Assembly (NCBI RefSeq): GCF_009830945.1
Contig: NZ_VWVV01000008.1
Coordinates: forward strand, 124,001-188,000
From: Nocardiopsis sp. FR4
Lineage (GTDB): Bacteria; Actinomycetota; Actinomycetes; Streptosporangiales; Streptosporangiaceae
Length of the DNA: 64,000 nucleotides
Direction: 5' to 3'
Both the position numbers and the translations under genes were made by a program. Shown in pieces: positions 43,805-53,004 of the stretch (positions are counted from its first letter, which is position 1; every line of letters starts with the position of its first letter). Below the pieces are notes generated by a model. The model did not search any database. It was given only the letters and a program-made list of their open reading frames with translations, and was not told where the DNA came from.

Positions 43805-46337
43805 TGACCCGCCTCTCGTCCCCGCTGTCCGTCTCGCCGCCGTCCACGGCCCGGAGGGTGAACACCATGGTCAGCCCGCCCCCGGGAGTGTCCTCGGGGT
43901 CCAGGCTGCCGTGCATCGCCTCAACGAAACCACGTGCGACCGCCAGCCCGAGACCCACCCCCGTGCCCTGGGGTGCGTCGCCCAGCCGCTGGAAGGCCTC
44001 GAACATGCGCTGCTTGCCCTCGTCGGAGACCCCCGGCCCGCGGTCGACCACGCGCAGCTGCACGCTGTCGCCGTGCGCGCTGGCCGCGACGAGCACCGGC
44101 ACGCGCGGGTCGGGGTTGTAGCGCACCGCGTTGGAGATCACGTTGGCCACCGAGCGCTCCAGCAGCCCCGCGTCGGCCAGCACCCGGGGCAGGTGGTCGG
44201 GGACGTCCACCGTGACCGCCTCGTTCACCAGGCCCAGCAGGGCGGCGGGAACCACCTCCTCCAGGCCCACCGCCCGCAGCTTGGGGCGCACGTTGTCGGT
44301 GTGCACCCGGCTCATGTCCAACAGGTTGTCGATCAGCCGGTTGAGACGGTCGGTGGACTCCTCGACCGTCTCCAGCAGGTCCTCGCGGTCCTCGTCGCTG
44401 AGCATGATGTCGGTGGCGCGCAGGCTCGACAGGCTGGCCTTGATCGAGGTGAGCGGGGTGCGCAGGTCGTGCGAGACCGCCGCGAGCAGGGCCGTGCGGA
44501 TGCGGTTGCCCGCCACCTGGCTGCGCGCCTCGGCGGCGTCCCACTCCAGGCGCTGGTGCTCCAGGGCGATGCCGATGTGCGCGGCGAAGGCCCGCAGCAC
44601 GCCGCGGTCGGCCGCGGGCAGCATCCGCCCGCGCAGCGCCAGCGCGAGGTTGTCGGAGATCGACACCAGGACGTCCGACTCGTCGGGGGAGTCGCACGCC
44701 GGGGCGCCCACGCTGTGCGCGGCCCGCCACCGGCCGTCGTCGCGCCGCTCCAGCAGGGTCGCCGACCGCTGCCCGAAGGTCTCCTTGATCCTGCGCAGCA
44801 ACGCCTGGAGGGGCTCCTTGCCCGCCAGGACGCTGCTCGCCAGCAGCGTCACCGCGTCGGCCTCGGCCCGGGCGCGCGCCGCCTGGGCCGACCGCCGGGC
44901 TGCGGTCTCCACCACGATCGCCACCAGGGCTCCGACCAGGGCGAAGGCGGACAGCGCCAGCCCGTTGTCCAGGGACACCGGCGGCCTGCCGTGCAGCGGG
45001 GACAGCAGCACGGTGAGCAGGGCCGCGCTCCACAGCGCCGAGACCAGCGCCGGGCGCAGGCCGCCCACCGCCGCGGTGGCCACGGTCGCCAGCAACAGCA
45101 GCATGGCGTCCGAGGCGGCGCCCACGTCCTCGAACAGGGGCAGCGCCATCACCAGCGACAGCAGGGTGGGCGCCAGCAGCGCCAGCGACCACCCGGCGAC
45201 CCGGCGGTGCTCGCCCAGCCCGCGGCCCGGCGGCGGCAGCGGCCACCGGCCGCTGCCGACCCGCTCGTGGGTGACGATGTGCACGTCGATGTCACCGGAG
45301 TCGCGCGCCACGATCGCGCCCACACCGGGGCCGAACACGTACTGCCAGGTCCGGCGGCGCGAGGAGCCCAGCACGATCTGGGTGGCGTGCACGCCCCGGG
45401 CGAAGTCGAGCAGCCCGGTCGGCACGTCGTTGCCGATCACCTGGTGGTAGGTGCCGCCCAGCTCCGCCAGCAGCCTGCGCTGGCGCAGCAGGTCGTCGGT
45501 GGGAGCCTGGGCCATCCCGTTCGGCGGCACCACGTGCACCGCCAGCAGGTGGCTGGGCTGGGGGTGGCCGCCCCGGGAGCGGGCGGCCACCCGGGCGGCC
45601 CGGCGGATCAGGGTCTCGCCCTCGGGCCCGCCGGTGAGCGCCACCACGACCCGCTCGCGCGACTCCCAGGTCCGGCGGATCTCGTGCTCGCCCCGGTAGC
45701 GGGCCAGGCTCTCCTCCACCCGGTCGGCGGTCCACAGCAGCGCCAGCTCGCGCAGCGCCGCCAGGTTGCCCTCCCGGTAGTAGTCGGCCAGGGCGGCGTC
45801 CACGCGCTCGGCCGGGTGGATGTCGCCGTGCGCCATCCTGCGGCGCAGCTCCTGCGGGGTGACGTCCACGAGTTCGACCTCGGCCGCGCGGCGCACCACG
45901 TGGTCGGGGACGGTCTGCCGCGGGCGCACGCCGGTGATCTGGTGTACCACGTCGTTGAGGGACTCCAGGTGGTGGATGCCCACCGTGGACAGCACGTCCA
46001 CACCCGCCTCCAGGAGTTCGTCGACGTCCTGCCAGCGGGTGGCGTTGGGCGCGCCGGGCGGGTTGGGCCGGGCCAGGTCGTCGACCACGGCCGTGCCCGG
46101 GGCGCGCGCGATCACGGCGGCGGTGTCCACGGAGCCGGAGGGGTGCGGCGGCACCGCCTCCAGGCCCTCCAGGAGGGCGGAGGTGCGCTCGCGGTGGTGG
46201 GTGTCGACCGCGGCGACCACCACGTCGGTGCCGTGCTCGGCCCGACGGCGCGCCTCGGTCAGGGCGTTGTGCGTGGTACCGACGCCGGGGGCCGAACCCA
46301 GGTAGATACGGAGTTTTCCTCGTGCCACGGGTTCCAT
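43785..46337 (-). CDS. kdpD: KdpD-like sensor histidine kinase
   Basis: 850 residues from ATG 46337. The N-terminal KdpD domain (about 7-215) includes LGSAPGVGTTHNAL, where the canonical Walker lysine (GVGKT) is Thr. A USP-like domain (VVVALTGGPEGETLIRRA, IVLGSSRRRTWQYVFGPG) spans about 230-360. Four membrane segments follow at about 390-480, then GAF, HisKA (AAVSHDLRTPLTSIKASLSS) and HATPase (VVDRGPGVSDEGKQ). Senses K+ or osmotic/cell-state signals in known systems. Co-transcribed with kdpE. Confidence 0.92.
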   Translation of the reverse strand: MEPVARGKLRIYLGSAPGVGTTHNALTEARRRAEHGTDVVVAAVDTHHRERTSALLEGLEAVPPHPSGSVDTAAVIARAPGTAVVDDLARPNPPGAPNATRWQDVDELLEAGVDVLSTVGIHHLESLNDVVHQITGVRPRQTVPDHVVRRAAEVELVDVTPQELRRRMAHGDIHPAERVDAALADYYREGNLAALRELALLWTADRVEESLARYRGEHEIRRTWESRERVVVALTGGPEGETLIRRAARVAARSRGGHPQPSHLLAVHVVPPNGMAQAPTDDLLRQRRLLAELGGTYHQVIGNDVPTGLLDFARGVHATQIVLGSSRRRTWQYVFGPGVGAIVARDSGDIDVHIVTHERVGSGRWPLPPPGRGLGEHRRVAGWSLALLAPTLLSLVMALPLFEDVGAASDAMLLLLATVATAAVGGLRPALVSALWSAALLTVLLSPLHGRPPVSLDNGLALSAFALVGALVAIVVETAARRSAQAARARAEADAVTLLASSVLAGKEPLQALLRRIKETFGQRSATLLERRDDGRWRAAHSVGAPACDSPDESDVLVSISDNLALALRGRMLPAADRGVLRAFAAHIGIALEHQRLEWDAAEARSQVAGNRIRTALLAAVSHDLRTPLTSIKASLSSLRATDIMLSDEDREDLLETVEESTDRLNRLIDNLLDMSRVHTDNVRPKLRAVGLEEVVPAALLGLVNEAVTVDVPDHLPRVLADAGLLERSVANVISNAVRYNPDPRVPVLVAASAHGDSVQLRVVDRGPGVSDEGKQRMFEAFQRLGDAPQGTGVGLGLAVARGFVEAMHGSLDPEDTPGGGLTMVFTLRAVDGGETDSGDERRVNAGSGR

Positions 46338-46469
46338 TGTCGGGGTGCCCGGAGGCCGCGGCGGCCACCGCCGCAACGGTGGACCGGTGCGCACCGGGAG
46401 ACGGGCTCCCGCGCCACGGCGGCACCGCTTCCGACCAGCTGCGCGCAGGGGCGCGACGGGCGGGCCGGA

Positions 46470-48086
46470 TCACGGGTCGGGGATGAGCTTGCTCGGGTTG
46501 AGCACCCCCTCCGGGTCCAGCGCCGCCTTGACCGCTCGCAGCACCTCCCCGCCCAGGGGGCCGATCTCCGCCGCCATCCACGGCCGGTGGTCGGTGCCCA
46601 CCGCGTGGTGGTGGGTGATCGTCCCCCCGTGCGCGACGATCGCCTCCGAGGCCGCCCGCTTGGCCCGGCCCCACCGCTCCAGCGGTGCGGCGCCGGCCGC
46701 CGTCACCACCGTGAAGTACAGCGAGGCGCCGGTGGGATAGGTGTGCGAGACGTGGCACATGACGACCGCGCCGCCCTCCCCGTCCTCCAGCGCCCCGGTG
46801 AGCGCCCCCGACACGGCCGCGTACAGGGGCAGCAGGGCGCCCCAGGGCGCGGCGGTCTCCAGGGTCTCGGTGAGCACGCCCGCGGAGAGCAGGGAGTCGC
46901 GCAGGTAGGGCGCGGCGAAGCGGTCGCGCCGCCAGCGCTCCGCCGCTTCTGGGCCCAGCGGGGTGCCGCCCGCCGCGGACAGCAGGCCCCGGGCCGCGCC
47001 CGCGCGCGCCCCGACCTCGGCCGGGGCCCCCTCGAAGGCCAGGACCGCCTGGCAGCCGGGCGCGGCCGGGCGGCCCGCCACGGCCGCGCCCACGAAGGTC
47101 TCGGACTCGTCCAGTACCCGCGCCATGGTCGTCCGCGCGTCGGACTGGGCCAGGACGCGCAGCGCCTCCACCCCGGTCGGGAAGTCGGGGAAGGACCACG
47201 CCTCGTCCAGCACCCGTTCCGGACGGCGGCGCACCCGCAGGCCCACCTCGGTGATGACGCCCAGCGTCCCCTCCGAGCCGAGCAGCAGGCGGCCCAGGTC
47301 CGGTCCGGCGGCCGAGGCCGGAGGGCCGCCGGTCTCCAGGGTTCCGCGCGGGGTGGCCACGCGGAGGGAGACCACCATGTCCTCGAAGCGGCCGTACCCG
47401 GCCGAGGCCTGGCCGCTGGAGCGGGTGGCGGCGTACCCGCCGAGGCTCGCGTACTCGTAGCTCTGCGGCAGGTGCCCGAGCGTGCACCCGTGCTCGGCGA
47501 GCAGCGCCTCGGCGCGCGGGGTGCGCGTACCCGCGCCCAGGACGGCGGTCATCGAGGCGGGGTCCACCGACACCAGCCGGTCCAGGCGGCGCAGGTCCAG
47601 GCAGACCACGGCGCGCAGGCCCCCGTCCAGCGGGGTGACCCCGCCCACCACGCTGGTGCCGCCGCCGAAGGGGACCACGGCCACGCGCGCCTCCGAGCAC
47701 ACCCGCAGCACTCGCAGCACCTCGTCGTGGTCGGCGGGGTAGACGACCGCGTCCGGGGCGGGGTCGGCCCGGCCCGCGCGGCGCAGCAGCAGGTCCGGGG
47801 TGCTCTTGCCGCCGCTGTGGCGCAGCCGGACGGCGTCGTCGCGGCGCACGTGGTCGGCGCCGACGGCCTCGGCCAGGGCCGCGCCCACCCCGGGCCCCAG
47901 ACGTGAGGGGGCGAGTTCCACCCGTTCCTCGGCCACGGGCGGGGACTCCGCCAGCGGCGCGCGCAGCACCTGGGAGACCAGGTCGCGCAACCCGGGGTCC
48001 AGGGGGGCCGTCCTGGCCGGGTCGCCCCAGCCGTACCAGCTCATGTCTGGTGCGGGGCCGCCGGGGGGAGACGTGTCGTCAGTCAT
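46470..48086 (-). CDS. FAD-binding oxidase of the alkyl-DHAP synthase type
   Basis: 538 residues. PCMH-type FAD domain: VVPFGGGTSVVGGVTPLDGG, VDPASMTAVLGAGTRTPRAE and LGHLPQSYEYASLGGYAATR. C-terminal FAD-oxidase domain with GTITHHHAVGTDHRPW (the H-H-H motif of AGPS, which exchanges acyl for alkyl on DHAP) and LDPEGVLNPSKLIPDP. It starts 17 bases from the divergent TetR gene. Ether-lipid or glycerol-phosphate metabolism is inferred from family plus glpD nearby. Confidence 0.88.
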   Translation of the reverse strand: MTDDTSPPGGPAPDMSWYGWGDPARTAPLDPGLRDLVSQVLRAPLAESPPVAEERVELAPSRLGPGVGAALAEAVGADHVRRDDAVRLRHSGGKSTPDLLLRRAGRADPAPDAVVYPADHDEVLRVLRVCSEARVAVVPFGGGTSVVGGVTPLDGGLRAVVCLDLRRLDRLVSVDPASMTAVLGAGTRTPRAEALLAEHGCTLGHLPQSYEYASLGGYAATRSSGQASAGYGRFEDMVVSLRVATPRGTLETGGPPASAAGPDLGRLLLGSEGTLGVITEVGLRVRRRPERVLDEAWSFPDFPTGVEALRVLAQSDARTTMARVLDESETFVGAAVAGRPAAPGCQAVLAFEGAPAEVGARAGAARGLLSAAGGTPLGPEAAERWRRDRFAAPYLRDSLLSAGVLTETLETAAPWGALLPLYAAVSGALTGALEDGEGGAVVMCHVSHTYPTGASLYFTVVTAAGAAPLERWGRAKRAASEAIVAHGGTITHHHAVGTDHRPWMAAEIGPLGGEVLRAVKAALDPEGVLNPSKLIPDP

Positions 48087-48103
48087 GCTCTACAGTTTTA
48101 CAT
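48087..48103. promoter_or_regulatory. 17-bp divergent control region
   Basis: Only 17 bases lie between two start codons. TACAGT (48091-48096) sits seven bases before the TetR ATG, the spacing of a -10 box on a leaderless transcript. There is no room for a ribosome site on either side, so both genes may be leaderless or the promoters lie inside the coding regions. Confidence 0.4.
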
Positions 48104-48685
48104 ATGGCGTCAAAGCGTAATGTTGAAGACCGGATCCTCGACGCGGCACGCGCCTGCGTCGAGGCCTTCGGGGTGCGCCGCACCACGCTGACCGACGTGG
48201 CCCGCCGCGCAGGGGTCAGCAGGCCCACCGTGTACCGGCGCTGGCCCGACGCGACGGCGCTCGTGGCGGACCTGCTCACCCGGGAGCTGCGGGGCGTCCT
48301 GCTGGAGCAGGGGGCCGGCGCTGGAACCGACGGCGAGAGCGTTCGCGCCCGACTGGTCCGGCAGGCGGCCGGGGTCGCCCGCGCCCTGCTCGCCCACCCG
48401 CTGTTCACCCGGATCGTGGACACCGAGCCCGAACTCCTGGCCACCTACACCTTCCACCGGCTGGGCGCCAGCCACCGCGCGGCCCTGGAACTGGTGGAAC
48501 CCGTGGTCGCCGAGGGCCAGCTCGACGGCTCGGTCCGCCCGGGCGACCCCGCGGTGCTCGCCCGCCTCGTGCTGGTCACCGTGCAGGGCACCGTCACCTC
48601 CCGCCGCCTGTTCGCCGACGTGCTCGACGAGACCGGACTCGTCGACGAACTCTCCACCCTGCTGGACGGCTACCTCGCCCCGTAG
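48104..48685 (+). CDS. TetR-family regulator
   Basis: 193 residues. HTH: RILDAARACVEAFGVRRTTL, TDVARRAGVSRPTVYRRW, PDATALVADLLTREL. The helical C-terminal domain ends LVDELSTLLDGYLAP. Divergent from the AGPS-like gene and 31 bases upstream of glpD on the same strand, so it probably controls both. Confidence 0.9.
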   Translation: MASKRNVEDRILDAARACVEAFGVRRTTLTDVARRAGVSRPTVYRRWPDATALVADLLTRELRGVLLEQGAGAGTDGESVRARLVRQAAGVARALLAHPLFTRIVDTEPELLATYTFHRLGASHRAALELVEPVVAEGQLDGSVRPGDPAVLARLVLVTVQGTVTSRRLFADVLDETGLVDELSTLLDGYLAP

Positions 48686-48716
48686 GGCCCACGCCCGCCC
48701 GACCTCCGGAGTGCCC

Positions 48717-50246
48717 ATGGAACCCGCACCACCCCGTTCCCCCTCACTCAACGCCGCGCGGCGCGCCGCCGACCTCGCCGCTCTGGAGCACGGCGCCCGG
48801 ATGGACCTCCTGGTCGTGGGCGGGGGAGTGACCGGAACCGGGACCGCCCTCGACGCCGCCGCACGCGGCCTGTCCACCGTCCTGGTCGAACGCGACGACC
48901 TCGCCTTCGGCACCAGCCGCTGGAGCTCCAAGCTCGTCCACGGAGGGCTGCGCTACCTGGCCCGGGGACGGGTCGGCATCGCCTACGAGAGCGCCCGCGA
49001 ACGCGACCTCCTCATGCGGGTGACCGCGCCCCACCTCGTGCGGCCCCTGCCCATGGTCGTCCCCGTCCACCGCGGCACCCGGCTGGCCGACGCCCTGCTC
49101 GTGCGCGCGGGCGCCGGGGCGGGCGACCTACTGCGCGTTCTGGCCGGGACGCCCCGCGGCGTCCTGCCCCCGCCCCGCGTGCTCAGCGCCCGCCAGACCC
49201 TGCGCCTGCTCCCCGGGGTGACCCGCGCGGGCCTGCTCGGCGGCATCGCCACCTTCGACGGACAGCTCGTGGACGACGCACGCCTCGTCGTGGGGCTGGC
49301 CCGCACGGCTGCCCGCGAGGGCGCCCGGATCCTCACCCGCTGCTCGGCCCGCCGTGTGCGCGCCGACGGCGTCGAACTGCGCGACGAGGCCACCGGGCGG
49401 ACCCTGACCGTGCGGCCGCGCGTGATCGTCAACGCCACCGGCGTCCACGCCGACCAGCTCGACCCACACGTACGCCTGAGCCCCAGCCGGGGCACCCACC
49501 TCGTCCTCGACGCCGCCGCCCTCGGCCGCCCCCGGGCCGCGCTCACCCTCCCCGCGGGCCGCGGCCGGTTCGTGTTCGCGCTGCCCCAGGAGGACGGCCG
49601 GGCCCTGATCGGGCTCACCGACACACCCGTGTCCGGGCCCGTTCCGCGCGTGCCCGAGGCACCCGAGGGCGACGTCGGCCTCCTCCTCGACCGGTTCAAC
49701 CGGGCGCTGGAGACCCGGCTGGTCCGCGCCGACGTGCTCGGCGCCTTCGCCGGGCTGCGCCCGCTGGTGCGCGGCGCCGGAGACAGCGCCGACCTCCCGC
49801 GCGAGCACTCCGTCACCGTCGCACCGAACGGCACGGTCACCGTGGTCGGCGGCAAGCTCACCACCTACCGGGCGATGGCCGAGCAGGCCGTGGACACCGC
49901 CGTGCGCGTGGGGCGCCTGACGGCCGGGCCCTGCCGGACCCGCTCGCTGCCCCTGGTCGGCGCGGCCCCGCACGAGGAACTCGACGCCCTGGCGGCCCCG
50001 CGCCGCCTGGTGTCCCGCTACGGCACCGAGGCCCCCGACGTCCTGGCCGAGGCGGCCGGGGATCCGGCGCTGCTCATACCCCTCGTCCGCGGGGTCACCG
50101 AGGCCGAGCTCCGGTTCGGGGCGCGCCACGAGGGGGCCATGGACACCGGCGACCTGTTGGACCGGCGTACGCGCCTGGGCCTGGTCCCCGCCGAGCGGGC
50201 CGCGGCCGAGGCGGCCGCGAGACGGGCACTGGAGACCACGGGCTGA
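48717..50246 (+). CDS. glpD: glycerol-3-phosphate dehydrogenase (FAD, GlpD type)
   Basis: 509 residues, ATG behind CCGGAG. FAD motif DLLVVGGGVTGTGTALDAAA, then SSKLVHGGLRYLARG, VIVNATGVHADQLD, SRGTHLVLD and VTVVGGKLTTYRAMAEQAVD, all standard GlpD marks. It oxidises glycerol-3-phosphate to DHAP at the membrane and passes electrons to quinone. Pairing with an alkyl-DHAP-synthase-like enzyme fits DHAP supply or use. Confidence 0.92.
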   Translation: MEPAPPRSPSLNAARRAADLAALEHGARMDLLVVGGGVTGTGTALDAAARGLSTVLVERDDLAFGTSRWSSKLVHGGLRYLARGRVGIAYESARERDLLMRVTAPHLVRPLPMVVPVHRGTRLADALLVRAGAGAGDLLRVLAGTPRGVLPPPRVLSARQTLRLLPGVTRAGLLGGIATFDGQLVDDARLVVGLARTAAREGARILTRCSARRVRADGVELRDEATGRTLTVRPRVIVNATGVHADQLDPHVRLSPSRGTHLVLDAAALGRPRAALTLPAGRGRFVFALPQEDGRALIGLTDTPVSGPVPRVPEAPEGDVGLLLDRFNRALETRLVRADVLGAFAGLRPLVRGAGDSADLPREHSVTVAPNGTVTVVGGKLTTYRAMAEQAVDTAVRVGRLTAGPCRTRSLPLVGAAPHEELDALAAPRRLVSRYGTEAPDVLAEAAGDPALLIPLVRGVTEAELRFGARHEGAMDTGDLLDRRTRLGLVPAERAAAEAAARRALETTG

Positions 50247-50449
50247 GGACGGGGGACTCCGCCGCGGGAAGAAAAGAGGATTCGCGCGGAGCGCCACACC
50301 CGCTTCCCCTGTCCCACAGGGATCTGATCGCGTAAGGTCGTAGCCGTTCCCCGCCGCCCCTCCCCCGAAAGCGGCCGCCGAACGCTCCCGCAGCCACCCC
50401 TCCTGCGGTTCGCCTGCCCGTCCGAGCCGCCCCGCCGAAGGAGTTCCCC

Positions 50450-51004
50450 ATGCCCACGCTCGTTTCCGTGCCCGCTCTGGCCAAGGCCGAGGACACCGTC
50501 CTGGCGGGGGTACCGGACGAGTACCGGCACTACTTCAGCGGACGCCCGCCGGTTCCCTTCACCAAACGCCACTGGGAGTTCCCCGGCGAGCCCGCGAGCG
50601 TGCCGCTGGCCCGCGCCTTCCTGGACACCTGCGCGGCCAGCCGGGACACCGACTACCGCTACGTCTTCTCCCTGCTCGGCACCGAGCTGGCCACCAACGC
50701 CATCCGGCACAGCCGCTCCGGCGAGGAGGGCCAGACCTTCGTCCTACGGGTGACCCGGACCCCCAACGGGCTCACGCTGGTGTGCCGCGACAACGGCAGG
50801 CGCACCCGCGCGGACGCGGGCGGGGACGGGCCGCTCAGCGCCGGGCCCCTGGAGGGGGACCGGCTCACCGCCGAGAACGGCCGGGGCCTGGCCCTGGTCG
50901 ACAGCTTCGCCACCGCCTGGGGCGACAACGGGCACCCCAGCATCCGCAAGGTGTGGTTCCACCTGGCCTACGACCTCACCGGGAGTTCCTGGCCCGCCGC
51001 CTGA
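50450..51004 (+). CDS. ATP-binding protein of the anti-sigma/GHKL type
   Basis: 184 residues behind AAGGAG. HATPase_c_2 (SpoIIAB/RsbW-like): RYVFSLLGTELATNAIRHSR (N box), LVCRDNGRRTRADAG (G1 part) and NGRGLALVDSFATAWG (G2 part). Streptomycetes and relatives carry many such proteins, either anti-sigma factors or regulators of unknown partner. A short Pro/Lys lead of about 40 residues precedes the fold. Isolated from a sigma factor gene. Confidence 0.86.
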   Translation: MPTLVSVPALAKAEDTVLAGVPDEYRHYFSGRPPVPFTKRHWEFPGEPASVPLARAFLDTCAASRDTDYRYVFSLLGTELATNAIRHSRSGEEGQTFVLRVTRTPNGLTLVCRDNGRRTRADAGGDGPLSAGPLEGDRLTAENGRGLALVDSFATAWGDNGHPSIRKVWFHLAYDLTGSSWPAA

Positions 51005-51010
51005 GGCGGC

Positions 51011-51655
51011 TCAACCGCCGTCGAGGTAGGCCAGCACCGCGCGGACCCGGCGGTGACCGCTGTCGGAGGGCGACAACCCCAGCTTCGCGAAGATGTTGCC
51101 GACGTGTTTGTGCACCGCGTTGTCGGTGACCACCAGCCGTCCGGCGATCTCCCCGTTGCCCAGCCCCTCCGCCATCAGCGCCAGGACCTCGTTCTCGCGC
51201 GGCGTGAGCGACTCCAGGGGGTCGCGTCCGCGGCGGACCAGCAGCTGGCGCACCACCTCCGGGTCCATGACGGTTCCGCCGGAGGCCACCCTCCGCAGCG
51301 CGTCCACGAACTCGCTCACCCGCCCGACCCGGTCCTTGAGCAGGTAGCCCACCCCGCCCCGGCCGTCGGCCAGCAGCTCACCGGCGTAGTCGCGCTCCAC
51401 GTACTGCGACAGCACCAGGACCGGTAGCGCCTCATGCACGCGCCGTGCCTCGATCGCGGCGTGGATGCCCTCGTCCCGGAAGCCGGGCGGCAACCGCACG
51501 TCCACGATGGCCAGGTCCGGCGCGTGCAGGTCCACCGCCTCGGCGAACGAAGGAGCGTCCCCGGCGATCGCGGCCACCTCGAAGCCCTTGGTGGTCAGCA
51601 GCAGCTCCAGCCCCGCCGACAGGAGCACGTTGTCCTCGGCGATCACGACGCGCAC
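51011..51655 (-). CDS. NarL/FixJ-family response regulator
   Basis: 214 residues. Receiver VVIAEDNVLLSAGLELLL, phospho-Asp in LAIVDVRLPPG; LuxR-type HTH LTPRENEVLALMAEGLGNGE and NAVHKHVGNIFAKLGL. It overlaps the kinase gene by 13 bases. Targets unknown; such pairs often control nearby or envelope-stress genes. Confidence 0.92.
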   Translation of the reverse strand: MRVVIAEDNVLLSAGLELLLTTKGFEVAAIAGDAPSFAEAVDLHAPDLAIVDVRLPPGFRDEGIHAAIEARRVHEALPVLVLSQYVERDYAGELLADGRGGVGYLLKDRVGRVSEFVDALRRVASGGTVMDPEVVRQLLVRRGRDPLESLTPRENEVLALMAEGLGNGEIAGRLVVTDNAVHKHVGNIFAKLGLSPSDSGHRRVRAVLAYLDGG

Positions 51656-52860
51656 GGCAGCTCCACGAGGATCACGGTCGGCCCGCCCGCCGGGCTGTCC
51701 ACGCGTACCGTACCGTCCAGGGCGGCGACCCGGCGGCGCAGTCCCCGCACCCCGCTGCCCCGCTCCTCGTCCACCCCGCCGGAACCGTCGTCCTCCACCC
51801 GCACCCGCAGCACGTCACCCACCCGCTCCAGCAGGACCCCGATCCGCTCCGCGCCGCTGTGCCGGGCCGCGTTGGTGACCGACTCGGCGACCACGAAGTA
51901 GGCCGCCGTCTCCACCGCCACCGGCAGCGCGCCCAGCTCGCCCACGTCCAACCGGGTGGGCGGGGTGGTGCGGGCGGTCAGCGCGGCCAGCGCGCCCGCC
52001 AGGCCCCGGTCGGCCAGGATCGGCGGATAGATGCCGCGGATCACCTCGCGCAGCTCGGCCATCGCCTCCTCGGTTCCCTCATGGGCGTCCCGGAGCAGGG
52101 CGGCGACGGCCGGATCCGCGTCCACGGCCTCCCGGGCCACGCCCAGCCGCATCGCGATCGCCACCAGCCGCGCCTGGGTGCCGTCGTGCAGGTCGCGTTC
52201 GATCCGGCGCAGCTCCGCGCCGTGCGCGTCCACCACCTCGGCGCGGGTCCGCTTCAACTCGTCAACCCGCTCCGCGAGCAGTTCGGCCTCGGTGGGCGCC
52301 AGCAGCAGCAGGTTCATCCGGGCGTACGCCCTGGCCGCCGGGGGTGCCCCCCACAGGAACAGTGCCGTCCCCGCACCCAGGTACGTGGCGAAACCGGTCA
52401 GTGCCGTGCCCCAGTCCTCCATCGGCAGCCACAGCAGCTGCAGGTCACCCTCGGGGTAGGCCCACCAGAACAGGAACTGCGGCGCGGACAGCACCAGGCC
52501 GACCCCCAGGAATCCCAGCAGCCCCAGGACGATGCCGGCCAGCGCGGACAGCGGCATCCACAGCAGGACTCTGCGGGTGGAGGGCCGCCGCCACAGCGAG
52601 CGGAAGTCGGGCGCCTCCGGTTCGGGCACCCGCGGGACGGGCAGGCCGACCAGCCGGGCGGCCCCGGCCCGGTGCCAGGCGGCCCACCGGCCCATGAGCC
52701 CCATCCAGCGCGGCAGCAGCACGAACCCCAGCCCACCGATGGAGACGGTCAGCACCACCACCAGGGTCATGGGCAGGGCCACCAGTGTGACCATGCCCGA
52801 TGCCAACGCCAACAACAGGTAGGCGCTGGACCGCAGCCCCCGCTCCCACACACTCCTCAT
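51643..52860 (-). CDS. HisKA_3 sensor histidine kinase
   Basis: 405 residues, ATG behind GAGGGGAC. Four membrane segments in the first 190 residues (two pairs), then dimerisation domain RRIERDLHDGTQARLVAIAM with the phospho-His, and ATPase SVTNAARHSGAERIGV, DDGSGGVDEERGSGVRGL. The sensing domain lies mostly in the membrane, with a short extracytoplasmic part. Partner of the overlapping NarL-type gene. Confidence 0.9.
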   Translation of the reverse strand: MRSVWERGLRSSAYLLLALASGMVTLVALPMTLVVVLTVSIGGLGFVLLPRWMGLMGRWAAWHRAGAARLVGLPVPRVPEPEAPDFRSLWRRPSTRRVLLWMPLSALAGIVLGLLGFLGVGLVLSAPQFLFWWAYPEGDLQLLWLPMEDWGTALTGFATYLGAGTALFLWGAPPAARAYARMNLLLLAPTEAELLAERVDELKRTRAEVVDAHGAELRRIERDLHDGTQARLVAIAMRLGVAREAVDADPAVAALLRDAHEGTEEAMAELREVIRGIYPPILADRGLAGALAALTARTTPPTRLDVGELGALPVAVETAAYFVVAESVTNAARHSGAERIGVLLERVGDVLRVRVEDDGSGGVDEERGSGVRGLRRRVAALDGTVRVDSPAGGPTVILVELPCAS

Positions 52861-53004
52861 GTCCCCTCGTCCCTTCAGCGCGTCCGTCCTCGACAACCGA
52901 CAGTCTGGACCGGCTGGGAGCGCCCGGCACTACAGCCAGCCACCCTCCTGGAGGAGGAGTCCTCACCGCGCCGGAACGTCCGAGCGGCCGCGCAGACTGG
53001 GGGC

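Noticed and set aside
43581-47906. 1441-residue plus-strand frame opposite kdpED and the flavoenzyme
   Set aside because: A shadow kept open by high GC; three recognised genes lie on the other strand.
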